Shown here in pieces: positions 11,541 to 19,668 of a stretch of 64,000 nt of DNA (position 1 is the stretch's first letter; each line of letters begins with the position of its first letter). The position numbers and the translations under genes were made by a program. Under the pieces are notes generated by a model, which saw nothing but the letters and a program-made list of their open reading frames with translations, was not told the DNA's origin and ran no database searches. Source of the stretch: Hyphomicrobiales bacterium (GTDB lineage Bacteria > Pseudomonadota > Alphaproteobacteria > Rhizobiales > Xanthobacteraceae); NCBI GenBank assembly GCA_021732215.1, contig JAKFVL010000017.1, positions 1 through 64,000 of the forward strand. The letters are read 5' to 3'.

Positions 11541-12352
11541 CGCACTTTTCGCTCGGATTGCGCGCCGCTTCGCAAGGCTACCGTCTGCTTGCATTCGACG
11601 AGATTGGCTCGACCAACGCAGAAGCCCTGGCGCAGGCGCGAACCGGTGAGCAGGGTCCGGTCTGGCTGGTCACCGACCAGCAGAGCAGCGGGCGTGGACG
11701 CCGTAATCGGGCGTGGATGTCGCCGACGGGCAATCTCGCTTGCTCGGTGCTGGAGGTAATGCCGGTCGCGCCACCAGTCGCGGCGACGCTCGGCTTTGCA
11801 GCAGGTTTGGCGCTGGACGCAGCGCTCGATCGGATCAGTATCGAGGCGCGTTTGCGCGCGTCAGGCGCGGACGTTGTTCAGTTCAAGCTGAAATGGCCGA
11901 ACGATGTGCTGGCGAACGGCCGCAAGCTCTCAGGCATTCTGCTGGAGGCTGATGTGATCGCGCCGGACCGCCTTGCGGTCGTGGTCGGTATCGGCGTCAA
12001 TGTGGTGGCCGCGCCAGACGGATTGCCTTACCCGGCGACGTCGCTGAAGGATTGCGGCGTCAATGCAGGTACGGAAGACCTGTTCAGCGCGCTGTCCGAC
12101 GCTTGGGCGGAGTTTCGCGGCATCTGGAACCTCGGCCGGGGCTTTGAGGATATTCGCCGGAGGTGGCTCGATCGCGCCGCCGGCCTCGGCGAGCGGGTAT
12201 CAATTCATACCGGGAACGCTACAGTCGATGGGATGTTCGACACCATCGACGAGACAGGCTGCATGATCGTGATTACCGCCGATAACCGCCGCGTTCCGGT
12301 CGCCGCGGGCGACGTCTATTTCGGCACAGCTGCATCCGCGAGGTCGAACTGA
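11537..12352 (+). CDS. birA: Biotin--[acetyl-CoA-carboxylase] ligase
   Basis: This enzyme attaches biotin to carboxyl-carrier proteins by way of biotinyl-AMP. The 271-residue form lacks the N-terminal DNA-binding domain of Escherichia coli BirA, so it is a ligase only. The ligand-binding signature GRGRRNRAW sits at residues 52-60, [17 protein letters not shown] follows near residue 118, and GIGVNV near residue 151. The start is uncertain: TTG 11537 overlaps the nuoN stop, and TTG 11558 is also possible. The stop codon at 12350-12352 is the first part of a palindromic element, and the last coding bases (12341-12350) are complementary to part of that element's loop (12396-12405). Confidence 0.93.
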   Translation: MTHFSLGLRAASQGYRLLAFDEIGSTNAEALAQARTGEQGPVWLVTDQQSSGRGRRNRAWMSPTGNLACSVLEVMPVAPPVAATLGFAAGLALDAALDRISIEARLRASGADVVQFKLKWPNDVLANGRKLSGILLEADVIAPDRLAVVVGIGVNVVAAPDGLPYPATSLKDCGVNAGTEDLFSALSDAWAEFRGIWNLGRGFEDIRRRWLDRAAGLGERVSIHTGNATVDGMFDTIDETGCMIVITADNRRVPVAAGDVYFGTAASARSN

Positions 12353-12435
12353 TGGCTGGTACCGCTGATCTGAAGTTCCTGCACGAGTTGCTGCTAGTTC
12401 GACCTCAGGAACTTCAGATCAAAAGCGGTACCATC
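12351..12435. repeat. Palindromic element, hairpin A (birA-rnj copy)
   Basis: A long inverted repeat that starts inside the birA stop codon. The left arm is 12351-12381 and the right arm 12406-12435, around a 24-base loop. The inner 15 bases, GATCTGAAGTTCCTG and its complement, are perfect. The outer GGTACCGC part also matches, apart from small bulges. The right arm carries an extra AAAA after GATC, which gives it a polarity. A hairpin with the same inner core (GATCTGAAGT) and the same extra AAAA lies after trpD. No T tract follows, so it is not a classical terminator. It is followed after 12 bases by hairpin B. Confidence 0.85.
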
Positions 12436-12447
12436 ATTATAAGTTCG

Positions 12448-12523
12448 CTAGTTCCCTTGGTTTCCGAAGTTCGTGTGAGAGACTTACTGCGATGATTGAC
12501 GAACTTCGGAAACCGGGTACTAG
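12448..12523. repeat. Palindromic element, hairpin B (birA-rnj copy)
   Basis: The left arm is 12448-12474, the loop 12475-12498 (24 bases) and the right arm 12499-12523. The inner 16 bases GGTTTCCGAAGTTCGT pair perfectly with ACGAACTTCGGAAACC, and CTAG ends close the stem. The loop holds the rnj start codon (ATG 12492) and the right arm encodes about residues 3-11 of RNase J. A closely related hairpin with a loop of the same length stands before trpC. The two loops share 16 of 24 bases. Confidence 0.87.
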
Positions 12524-14186
12524 CCCCGACGAACTGACTTTCGCGCCGCTCGGCGGTGTCGGCGAGATCGGGATGAATCTCTCGATCTACGGGCTTGGCA
12601 ATCGCCACCAGAGAAGCTGGCTTGCGGTCGATCTCGGCGTGTCGTTCGGCGATGAGGAGCATCTGCCGGGCATCGATCTCGTGATGCCCGACGTTCGTTT
12701 TCTCGAGAGCGAACGCAAAAACTTGATGGGCCTTGTGCTGACGCACGCGCACGAGGATCATTTCGGCGCCATCATCGATCTGTGGCCGAAGCTGAAGTGC
12801 CCGATCTATGCGACGCCATTCAGCGCAGCGCTGTTCGAGGCCAAATGCAACTCCGAGCGCAATCCGCCGCGTATTCCGGTAAAAATTATTCCATCCGGCG
12901 CGCGGATCGACATCGGCCCGTTTAATGTCGAATTCATTCCGGTCGCGCACTCGATCCCGGAATCCCATGCGCTGGCGATCCGGACCGAGATCGGCACCGT
13001 GCTTCATACCGGCGACTGGAAGATCGATCCGACGCCGATCATTGGCCTGCCGACGGACGAGAAGCGCTTGCGCGAGATCGGCGAGGAGGGCGTGCTGGCG
13101 CTGGTGGGCGACTCCACCAACGCTGTGCGCGAGGGCCGCTCGCCGTCGGAAGCCGAAGTCGCCAAGGGAATTGCCGCCATCGTGAAATCGGCGCGCGGGC
13201 GCGTGGCGGTGACGACGTTCGCCTCGAACGTCGCGCGGCTGAAGGCTGTGGCCGATGCGGCCCGCGAGGCTGGGCGGGAAGTCGTCGTTGTCGGCCGCGC
13301 CATGGAGCGCGTGGTGCAGGTCGCCCGAGAGACCGGCTATCTCGACGGCGTGCAGGATTTCCGGGGCATGGACGTCTACGGCCACATTCCGCCGGACAAG
13401 GTGCTGGCGCTGTGCACCGGCAGCCAGGGCGAGCCGCGCGCGGCGCTGGCACGGATTGCCAACGACGATCATCCGCAGGTGACCCTGAACCAGGGAGACA
13501 CCGTGATCTTCTCCTCGCGCACCATTCCCGGCAACGAGAAGGCGGTCGGGCGGATCATCAACGGGCTGGTGACACAGGGCATCGAGGTGATTACCGACCG
13601 AACTCACCTCGTCCATGTGTCGGGGCATCCGCGCCGCGACGAGCTGCGCGACATGATTTCATGGATAAAGCCGCAAGTTCTAATTCCGGTTCACGGCGAG
13701 CCGCTGCATCTGTCGGAGCATGCCAAACTCGCCCGCGCCGAAGGCGTTCCGAAGGTGTTGACCTGCCGCAACGGCGATCTGGTGCGGCTGGGACCGGGAG
13801 AAGCGTCGATCATCGATCAATTGCCGGCAGGACGAATATTCAAGGATGGTGCGCTGCTCGAAGGCGAAGGCTCGCGCGCCGTAGTCGAGCGTCGGCGGCT
13901 GTCGTTTGCCGGTTGTGCATTTGTCGCGCTCGCGCTCGACGAAAAGGGTGAACTCGCCGACGATCCGGATGTGGATCTGGTTGGCATTCCAGAGAAAAAT
14001 GTGAACGGCGAACTGATCGCGGACGAGGTGTTCGAGATGGTGGTTACGACCGTCGAAAACCTGCCGCGCGCCCGGCGGCGCGATCCGGATGCGGTCGCGG
14101 AATCCGTGCGCCGTGCGGTACGCTCGCTGATCAACGAGCAGTGGGGCAAGAAGCCACTGTGCTACGTTATGGTGCTGACGGTATGA
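12492..14186 (+). CDS. rnj: Ribonuclease J family beta-CASP nuclease
   Basis: This metallo-beta-lactamase/beta-CASP ribonuclease handles 5'-to-3' exonucleolytic and endonucleolytic RNA turnover and rRNA 5' maturation. The 564-residue product has the zinc motif HAHEDH (residues 85-90) after a TFAPLGGVGEIG start region, the beta-CASP part, and the conserved HVSGHPRRDEL and LIPVHGEP motifs. The start is unusual. ATG 12492 lies in the loop of palindromic hairpin B, and residues 1-11 are encoded by that element; the family-like sequence begins at residue 13. GAGAG at 12477-12481 is a possible ribosome-binding site, also inside the loop. No better in-frame start is visible downstream before conserved residues. 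Confidence 0.95.
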   Translation: MIDELRKPGTSPDELTFAPLGGVGEIGMNLSIYGLGNRHQRSWLAVDLGVSFGDEEHLPGIDLVMPDVRFLESERKNLMGLVLTHAHEDHFGAIIDLWPKLKCPIYATPFSAALFEAKCNSERNPPRIPVKIIPSGARIDIGPFNVEFIPVAHSIPESHALAIRTEIGTVLHTGDWKIDPTPIIGLPTDEKRLREIGEEGVLALVGDSTNAVREGRSPSEAEVAKGIAAIVKSARGRVAVTTFASNVARLKAVADAAREAGREVVVVGRAMERVVQVARETGYLDGVQDFRGMDVYGHIPPDKVLALCTGSQGEPRAALARIANDDHPQVTLNQGDTVIFSSRTIPGNEKAVGRIINGLVTQGIEVITDRTHLVHVSGHPRRDELRDMISWIKPQVLIPVHGEPLHLSEHAKLARAEGVPKVLTCRNGDLVRLGPGEASIIDQLPAGRIFKDGALLEGEGSRAVVERRRLSFAGCAFVALALDEKGELADDPDVDLVGIPEKNVNGELIADEVFEMVVTTVENLPRARRRDPDAVAESVRRAVRSLINEQWGKKPLCYVMVLTV

Positions 14187-14190
14187 GTGC

Positions 14191-14314
14191 CAATCGTCAT
14201 TGCGAGCCCCCGGGTCTTGCCTTCGGCAAGCCCAAGGACGAGCTCCGCGAAGCAATCCAGCTCGGCATTCAGGACTGGATTGCTTCGTCGCTTTGCTCCT
14301 CGCAATGACGATTG
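14191..14314. repeat. CGTCATTGCGAG-type palindromic repeat, copy 1
   Basis: The perfect 16-base end arms are CAATCGTCATTGCGAG (14191-14206) and CTCGCAATGACGATTG (14299-14314). Inside lie GCGAAGCAATCCAG and its inverted form CTGGATTGCTTCG. This is the abundant intergenic repeat known from Bradyrhizobium and relatives. Two more members lie at 60453-60514 and 61770-61885. It fills the gap between rnj and the epimerase gene and ends about 20 bases before the latter. Confidence 0.85.
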
Positions 14315-14335
14315 CCGGGGTTTGAGGAGATAATG

Positions 14336-14740
14336 ATGCTGGGCCGTCTCAATCATGTGGCCATCGCCGTGCGCGATGCGAAATCGGCAGCGAAGATTTA
14401 TGGCGTCGCGTTTGGCGCACAGATTTCCGATGCGGTGCCGTTGCCAGAACATGGCGTTATCACGGTGTTTGCGATATTGCCGAACACCAAGATCGAATTC
14501 ATCGAGCCGTTTGGGGCGGACTCTCCGATTCAGAAGTTCGTCGATCGGAATCCCGACGGCGGCATTCATCATGTCTGCTACGAAGTCCCGGATATCATCG
14601 CGGCGCGCGATACGCTGATCAAGGAAGGCGCCCGGGTTCTCGGCGACGGCAATCCGAGAATCGGTGCGCATGGCAAACCGGTCCTCTTTCTGCATCCGAA
14701 GGATTTTTCCGGGGCGCTCGTTGAAATCGAGCAGGCTTGA
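14336..14740 (+). CDS. mce: Methylmalonyl-CoA epimerase
   Basis: This VOC-fold enzyme interconverts the 2R and 2S forms of methylmalonyl-CoA in propionate metabolism. The 134-residue product has the paired VOC modules, starting LGRLNHVAIAVRDAKSAAKIY. Likely metal ligands are His near residue 6, H-H in GGIHHVCYEV and Glu in the final ALVEIEQA. The frame is open from TTG 14312, but I chose ATG 14336 because GAGGAG at 14324-14329 is six bases upstream and the family starts there; ATG 14333 is an alternative. It sits next to a DUF1467 gene, an arrangement usual in Rhizobiales. Confidence 0.92.
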   Translation: MLGRLNHVAIAVRDAKSAAKIYGVAFGAQISDAVPLPEHGVITVFAILPNTKIEFIEPFGADSPIQKFVDRNPDGGIHHVCYEVPDIIAARDTLIKEGARVLGDGNPRIGAHGKPVLFLHPKDFSGALVEIEQA

Positions 14741-14745
14741 TCCAG

Positions 14746-15015
14746 ATGTCGATTGGGTCCGGTCTTGCGATTTATTTCGTACTCTGGTGGATCGTGCTGT
14801 TTGCGGTTCTCCCCTTTGGCGTTCGCAGCCAGCACGAAGAAGGTGAGAGCGAGGCGGGCACCGATCCCGGCGCGCCGATCGCAGCGCGGATGCTGCCGAA
14901 GCTGATCTGGACCACGGTGGTTTCGGGAGTTCTGTTCACAGCCGGCGACTATGCGTATCAGGCGGGCTATCTCAACATCGATCGCTTGTCGAAACTGATG
15001 GGCATTCCGCTTTGA
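14746..15015 (+). CDS. DUF1467 family membrane protein
   Basis: A small inner-membrane protein of unknown role. The 89 residues hold two hydrophobic spans, roughly residues 6-24 (ending LFAVLPFGVRS) and 50-67. The sequence FAVLPFGVRSQ is the hallmark I associate with DUF1467. Start ATG 14746 is preferred over TTG 14737, because GAGCAGG (about 14728-14734) is properly spaced only from the later codon. In many alphaproteobacteria this gene lies between the epimerase gene and proS; here that link is broken by an inserted block of opposite strand. Confidence 0.88.
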   Translation: MSIGSGLAIYFVLWWIVLFAVLPFGVRSQHEEGESEAGTDPGAPIAARMLPKLIWTTVVSGVLFTAGDYAYQAGYLNIDRLSKLMGIPL

Positions 15016-15056
15016 TGGCGGATATGCAATCGCGCGACACACTCAAAAACAAATCC

Positions 15057-15087
15057 AAAAAAAAAGAGCAGGGACCAAGCCCTGCTC
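15057..15087 (-). terminator. Rho-independent terminator reading leftward
   Basis: A perfect 8-base stem, GAGCAGGG (15066-15073) and CCCTGCTC (15080-15087), with a 6-base loop. It is followed on the minus strand by nine consecutive T (plus-strand A run 15057-15065). It is the clearest intrinsic terminator in the window. It would end a leftward transcript covering the doubtful small gene at 15133-15285 or the TonB-receptor message. Confidence 0.88.
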
Positions 15088-15132
15088 GACGATTGTGTCG
15101 TCCCTATTTCCTCGAAGTTGTAAGATTTGTTG

Positions 15133-15285
15133 TTACTTGATCGAGGCGACGCTGCTTGTGCGCGTCAGGGGCTCCTCCCGAGACTTGGCTACCAGACTTG
15201 GACCATCAGACAACAGCCTCTCGGCCAGTCTGAGGGGGCCTTCGTACCTGATGAATTTCAGCTTGTCACCAATTTTGGCAGTCAC
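15133..15285 (-). CDS. Doubtful 50-residue reading frame before a strong terminator
   Basis: On the minus strand, GTG 15285 opens a 50-codon frame ending in TAA at 15133-15135, about 45 bases before a strong terminator of the same direction. The product would begin TAKIGDKLKFIRYEG and is rich in Lys, Arg and Ser. I recognise no family, and there is no clear ribosome-binding site. The surrounding DNA is less GC-rich than the flanking genes. The terminator shows that a leftward transcript ends here. It could be this small gene, a small RNA, or only the 3' untranslated part of the TonB-receptor message. Confidence 0.3.
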   Translation of the reverse strand: MTAKIGDKLKFIRYEGPLRLAERLLSDGPSLVAKSREEPLTRTSSVASIK

Positions 15286-15435
15286 TGTCTAAAATTGAGG
15301 CGGGGCATGAAATTCGGCGGCGTCCGTTCGCGGAACGGGACTTTAAAATACTGTTTTACGCCGACAGAATCCAAGCAAAAACAGACGGATAGCCGCAGTC
15401 TAGTTATCGCATCGCTGTTCGCCTGCACAGTTCCA
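15286..15435. other. AT-richer gap downstream of the TonB-receptor gene
   Basis: This stretch lies between the receptor stop and the doubtful small frame. It holds an imperfect hairpin, GTCCGTTC with GAACGGGAC (15322-15341), followed on the plus strand by TTTAAAAT. This might end rightward transcription from mce-DUF1467. On the minus strand, TTGCTT or TTGGAT about 40-60 bases before the hairpin could be part of a promoter. No convincing gene was found. Confidence 0.4.
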
Positions 15436-17652
15436 TCAGAGCCGAATGCGTGCGCCGACAAAGACCGTGCGGCCGCTCCCCGGCTCAAACAGCGTGGACG
15501 TGAGGTTCGCGTTGCGCGCGACGCTTGCGCTCGCGATGTAGGCCTTGTCAGCCAGATTGCGCGCTTCGATGTAGAACGAATACGCGCCGCCATTGTCGAA
15601 GCCCGCTTTGAATCCGAACAGCGCATAGGCCTGCGTCTTCAATGAATTGGCGTTATCGACGAAATATGACTCCGGCACCCATTCGATATTCGGACCGATG
15701 TAAAGTCCGGTCGGGTGTTTGTAGAGCAACTCCGCGCGAAGAAAATGGCGAGGCGCGCCGGGAAGCTGGTTGTTGCCGAAAACCGGGTCATTGTCGAAAC
15801 GGAAGTCGTTGAAGGTGTAGGCGACGTTGACCCAGAGCTTGTCCGGCGCTGGTCCGTTCACGAACAGGTCGCGCAATACAGCCACACCTGCACCTGCTTC
15901 GATGCCCTGATGGACGGTGCGGTCGGCATTGATGACGTTGCAACTGCCGGCGATCAGGCTGTTGGTGAGGCATTGCAGTTCGTCCTTGATCTCGGCGCGA
16001 TACGCCGTCAGCTCCCAGGTCGCGTCGGGCCGCCGTCCGCGCGTGCCGACTTCATAGGTCGTTGCCCGTTGCGGCCGGATGCGGGTGAAGGGAATGGCGA
16101 GAGCGTTGCTGCCTTCGCCGAAGCTCGGCACTTCAGCGCTGCGCGACACATTGGCAAACGCCTGCCACGTCGGATCGATATCCCACAGCACGCCGCCTTT
16201 CGGGCTGAACAGGTTGAATTCGGTCCGTCCCGACTGGTTGCCGTCGGTAAGAAAACGATCCCGCCGATCGCGCGTCGCGTACAGAAACTGCGTACCGCCG
16301 ATCAACGCGACGTTGGGCAGAACGTAGAACGAATCCTGCACGTAGGCAGAGGTGTTGCGGGATACGTCGAGCGATGACGCGGTCAACGCACCCTTGAAGC
16401 CGCCGATGTTGACAAATTGTCTGGCGTCGTTCTCGCCGTTCAACACATTTGCGCCGGCGATGATCCGATTGCGGAAGCCGCCGATCAGCCGGTCGTCGGT
16501 GATGCTGGCAAATCCGCCGTAGTCGCTGAACTGGTGATCGAGGAACTGGAAGATCGGATGTTTCAGGTGCCGTTCGGTTTGAAAAAGGCCGAAGTTGACG
16601 GTCGTCGTGTCGCTCAATCGGACCGTGGACTTGTTGGCGACGCGGTACGTGTCGAGATTGCGCTGATGGTCATTGTTGACGTTGTTCAAGGCAGCGGTCT
16701 GTGGCGTGTTCAGCGCGGAAAACTTGGTGACTGTTCCCGGAATACGCTGCCGGATCTCGTTGAAGTTGCCGTAGAAGCGGGTCTCGAAATCCGGCGTGAT
16801 CTGGACGCCGATATTGCCGCTGGCGCGGTTGGAATGTCCGAAGCTGTGGTCGCGAAAGCCGGTCGCCTCCTGATTGGACGCGGTGATGAAACCGTCGAAG
16901 ACGCCTGACGCGCCGCCGGCGTTGGCTTGTATGCGCTTGAAACCGAACGCGCCGCCGTCGGCGCTGACGCCGTTCGGGTAAGGATCGCGGCCGGTTGGCG
17001 TGACGAAGTTGATCGCGCCACCCAGTGCATTGGCTCCAAGCTCGAGCGCGTTTGCGCCCTTGTAGACTTGCACGTACTTGTAGGCGGTCGGATCGATCTC
17101 CTGGAAGTCGCCGTTGCCGTCGGACGTATTGATGGGCACGCCGTCCTGGTAAAGCTGGATGCCGCGCAGATGGAAGTTGCGCGACAGGCCCGATCCGCGG
17201 ATCGACAGCCGCGTGTCGTCGCCCCATTTCGGCTGCGCGAACACGCCCGGCACATAATCCAGAACGTCCTTGATCGTGTTGGACACCGTCGAGGTGCGAT
17301 AGGTCTCGGCCTGGACTAGCGCGACGCCGCCCGGCGTCTGCTGAATGGTCCGCAGCGCCTGCTCGGTAGCGGGCGAGGTGAGCGCCCCCGCGGACGCTTG
17401 CGCATTGACGACGACTTGCGTCGCCGGTGCGGCGGGAGTTGCCCGGCGCACAGCCCGCGCGGTGCGTGTCCCGCGGTTGGTGGCTGTTGCCGCGGCAGTT
17501 CGTCGAGGCGCAGGCGCCTCGACGGTCACTGGCGGGAGCAAACGATCGGACGTTTGCGCGGTCAGATCAGGAGGCGAGAGAATGAGGGCGGCGGACGCGA
17601 GCAGAAACGCACGTCTTGAACGGCGGCGAGTCCGCGACAAAGCGGATGACAT
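15436..17652 (-). CDS. TonB-dependent outer-membrane receptor
   Basis: A ligand-gated outer-membrane importer driven by TonB. The 738-residue product has an Arg-rich signal peptide (residues 1-33, ending DLTAQ) and a TonB-box-like LPPVTVEAP near residues 39-47. A Thr/Arg/Ala-rich linker follows, then a plug domain (about 110-230; IKDVLDYVPGVF, LSIRGSGLSRNFHLRGIQLY, NALELGANALGGAINFV) and a 22-strand barrel. It ends in VGARIRL, without the usual terminal Phe. It is read opposite to its neighbours and is paired with a DUF2946 gene 58 bases upstream. DUF2946 proteins often neighbour metal-related receptors, so a metal complex, perhaps copper, is a possible substrate; this is inference. The substrate cannot be read from the sequence. 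Confidence 0.92.
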   Translation of the reverse strand: MSSALSRTRRRSRRAFLLASAALILSPPDLTAQTSDRLLPPVTVEAPAPRRTAAATATNRGTRTARAVRRATPAAPATQVVVNAQASAGALTSPATEQALRTIQQTPGGVALVQAETYRTSTVSNTIKDVLDYVPGVFAQPKWGDDTRLSIRGSGLSRNFHLRGIQLYQDGVPINTSDGNGDFQEIDPTAYKYVQVYKGANALELGANALGGAINFVTPTGRDPYPNGVSADGGAFGFKRIQANAGGASGVFDGFITASNQEATGFRDHSFGHSNRASGNIGVQITPDFETRFYGNFNEIRQRIPGTVTKFSALNTPQTAALNNVNNDHQRNLDTYRVANKSTVRLSDTTTVNFGLFQTERHLKHPIFQFLDHQFSDYGGFASITDDRLIGGFRNRIIAGANVLNGENDARQFVNIGGFKGALTASSLDVSRNTSAYVQDSFYVLPNVALIGGTQFLYATRDRRDRFLTDGNQSGRTEFNLFSPKGGVLWDIDPTWQAFANVSRSAEVPSFGEGSNALAIPFTRIRPQRATTYEVGTRGRRPDATWELTAYRAEIKDELQCLTNSLIAGSCNVINADRTVHQGIEAGAGVAVLRDLFVNGPAPDKLWVNVAYTFNDFRFDNDPVFGNNQLPGAPRHFLRAELLYKHPTGLYIGPNIEWVPESYFVDNANSLKTQAYALFGFKAGFDNGGAYSFYIEARNLADKAYIASASVARNANLTSTLFEPGSGRTVFVGARIRL

Positions 17653-17710
17653 GAGAGATTCCCACAGGCTGATTGACGATGGAGGCTGATGGCGCGTGTG
17701 CGCCGGTTCG

Positions 17711-18124
17711 TCAGGTCAGGCGTGGAGGGCCGTGGGCATAGTGGAAAAGGATCTGCGCCACGGCGGCGAACGCTCGATCGGCCGGAAACGCAGGCGGTTG
17801 TGAAATCGCAACTCGCGCTGCGAGCGCAGGCGCGGTAGGTAATGTCGCGGCAGAGCCGATATTCGGCACGCACATCGGACAGTGGATCGGCGAGCCCTTC
17901 TGACTGTCCTTGATCTGTTTGTCCGCCGCATCCTTCGCGGTGGTGGCCGCAATCTTTCCGGTCAGCAGTTTGCTGCTCAGGCACAATTCAAATGCGGTGG
18001 CGTATTGATCGGGTGGAATCGCAGCCGCAAGCGCGCTCGTCAGAATGGAATTGAGAATCAGCGCGTAGGCGGCAGCCCACGCTCCCCAACTCCCCAATCG
18101 CCGTGTACGCGAAAACCCGGACAC
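17711..18124 (-). CDS. DUF2946 family protein
   Basis: A 137-residue protein of unknown function with an N-terminal hydrophobic segment (residues 10-35, AAAYALILNSILTSALAAA), so secreted or membrane-anchored. It has the family-type HCPMC motif in the middle and HYAHGPPRLT at the end. The Cys-His pattern would suit metal binding, which is inference. Start GTG 18124 is chosen because AGGGGA lies six bases before it; the frame extends to 18151 but without such a site. It is followed by the TonB-receptor gene in what looks like a two-gene operon. The pair is probably regulated together, but no known operator was recognised upstream. Confidence 0.82.
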   Translation of the reverse strand: MSGFSRTRRLGSWGAWAAAYALILNSILTSALAAAIPPDQYATAFELCLSSKLLTGKIAATTAKDAADKQIKDSQKGSPIHCPMCVPNIGSAATLPTAPALAARVAISQPPAFPADRAFAAVAQILFHYAHGPPRLT

Positions 18125-18282
18125 TGAAATCCCCTGACGGTCAGTTAACACGGTTTCTGAACGGCCGAAAAGCCTTAATTCCGCTTACGTTCTGACGCCT
18201 CTGTGACCATCCTCTTGTGTTTTGGCAGTCGATCCGGTTTCACTGCCTTCAACCCATAACCCACTGATTCTTGAGCAACCGC

Positions 18283-19602
18283 ATGCGATTGTCGCGTTTC
18301 TTTCTGCCCATCCTCAAGGAGACGCCGAAGGAGGCCGAAATCGTCTCGCATCGCCTGATGCTGCGCGCCGGCATGATGCGGCAGGAAGCCGCGGGCATCT
18401 ATAGCTGGCTGCCGCTCGGCATCCGCGTGCTCAAGAACATCGAGCGCATCGTTCGCGAAGAACAAAACCGGGCCGGCGCCATCGAAGTCCTGATGCCGAC
18501 GCTGCAGCTCGCGGACTTGTGGCGCGAGAGCGGCCGCTACGATGCGTATGGACCGGAGATGCTGCGCATTCAGGATCGCCACAAGCGCGAGTTGCTGTAC
18601 GGGCCGACCAACGAGGAAATGATCACTGCGATCTTCCGCACCTTCGTGAAGTCCTACCGCAGCCTGCCGCTCAACCTCTATCACATCCAGTGGAAATTCC
18701 GCGATGAACAGCGGCCCCGGTTCGGCGTGATGCGTGGCCGCGAATTCCTGATGAAGGATGCTTACTCGTTCGACATCGACGAGGACGCAGCGCGGCGCTC
18801 CTACAACAGGATGTTCGTGGCTTACCTGCGCACGTTCGCGCGGATGGGTCTGAAGGCGATCCCGATGCGTGCCGAGACCGGCCCGATCGGCGGCGACCTC
18901 AGCCATGAATTCATCGTGCTGGCCGAGACCGGCGAATCCGGCGTCTATTGCAACAGCGACGTGCTCAATCTTCCGATCCCCGGCGAGGATATCGATTACG
19001 ACGGCGATCTCACACCGATCGTCAAACAGTGGACGCAGCCGTATGCGGCAACCGAGGACGTCCACGACAATGCACGCTTCGAGAGCGAAGTGCCGAACGA
19101 CAAGCGCATTCACACCCGCGGAATCGAAGTCGGGCAGATTTTCTACTTCGGCACCAAGTATTCCGACGCGATGAAGGCGATGGTCACCGGCGCCGATGGC
19201 GCTGAGCGGCTGATCCACGGTGGATCCTACGGTGTCGGCGTCTCGCGCCTCGTCGGCGCGATCATCGAGGCCTGTCACGACGAGAACGGCATCAAGTGGC
19301 CCGAATCGATCGCGCCGTTTCGAGTGTCGATACTCAACCTCAAGCAGGACTCGGCCGAAACCGGCGCAGCCTGCGAGGAGCTCTATGACAAGCTCAACGC
19401 GCAAGGCATCGACGTCCTGTATGACGACAGTGACCAGCGGCCGGGCGGCAAGTTCGCGACCGCAGACCTGATCGGTGTGCCCTGGCAGATTCTGGTGGGT
19501 CCAAAAGGTCTTGCCGAAGGCAAGGTCGAACTGAAGCGGCGTGTCGACGGCTCGCGCGAAATGCTCAGTCCGGCCGATGCGCTGGCAAGGTTTGCCGCAT
19601 GA
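18283..19602 (+). CDS. proS: Prolyl-tRNA synthetase, short type
   Basis: This class II synthetase charges tRNA-Pro with proline. The 439-residue product is the short alphaproteobacterial form without the editing insertion of the roughly 570-residue Escherichia coli enzyme. Motif 2 is [20 protein letters not shown] and motif 3 is [16 protein letters not shown]. The C-terminal anticodon-binding domain ends LARFAA. The frame opens at TTG 18271, but the family start [11 protein letters not shown] fits ATG 18283. It is followed by lolC, as in many alphaproteobacteria. The TonB-receptor block lies upstream on the other strand. Confidence 0.96.
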   Translation: MRLSRFFLPILKETPKEAEIVSHRLMLRAGMMRQEAAGIYSWLPLGIRVLKNIERIVREEQNRAGAIEVLMPTLQLADLWRESGRYDAYGPEMLRIQDRHKRELLYGPTNEEMITAIFRTFVKSYRSLPLNLYHIQWKFRDEQRPRFGVMRGREFLMKDAYSFDIDEDAARRSYNRMFVAYLRTFARMGLKAIPMRAETGPIGGDLSHEFIVLAETGESGVYCNSDVLNLPIPGEDIDYDGDLTPIVKQWTQPYAATEDVHDNARFESEVPNDKRIHTRGIEVGQIFYFGTKYSDAMKAMVTGADGAERLIHGGSYGVGVSRLVGAIIEACHDENGIKWPESIAPFRVSILNLKQDSAETGAACEELYDKLNAQGIDVLYDDSDQRPGGKFATADLIGVPWQILVGPKGLAEGKVELKRRVDGSREMLSPADALARFAA

Positions 19603-19668
19603 CGCCGTCATATTGTGGACAGCGTACCGGGCGGCTGGAATTCGCCCCAATCGCAGGGATGGTCGCCA

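Noticed and set aside
12351-12435. Hairpin A considered as a Rho-independent terminator of the nuo-birA transcript.
   Set aside because: No T run follows either arm on the transcribed side, and a matching hairpin stands within the trp operon, where full termination would block trpC.
15095-15292. 65-codon plus-strand frame antisense to the doubtful small gene.
   Set aside because: No ribosome-binding site, and the only transcription signal here (the terminator) points the other way.
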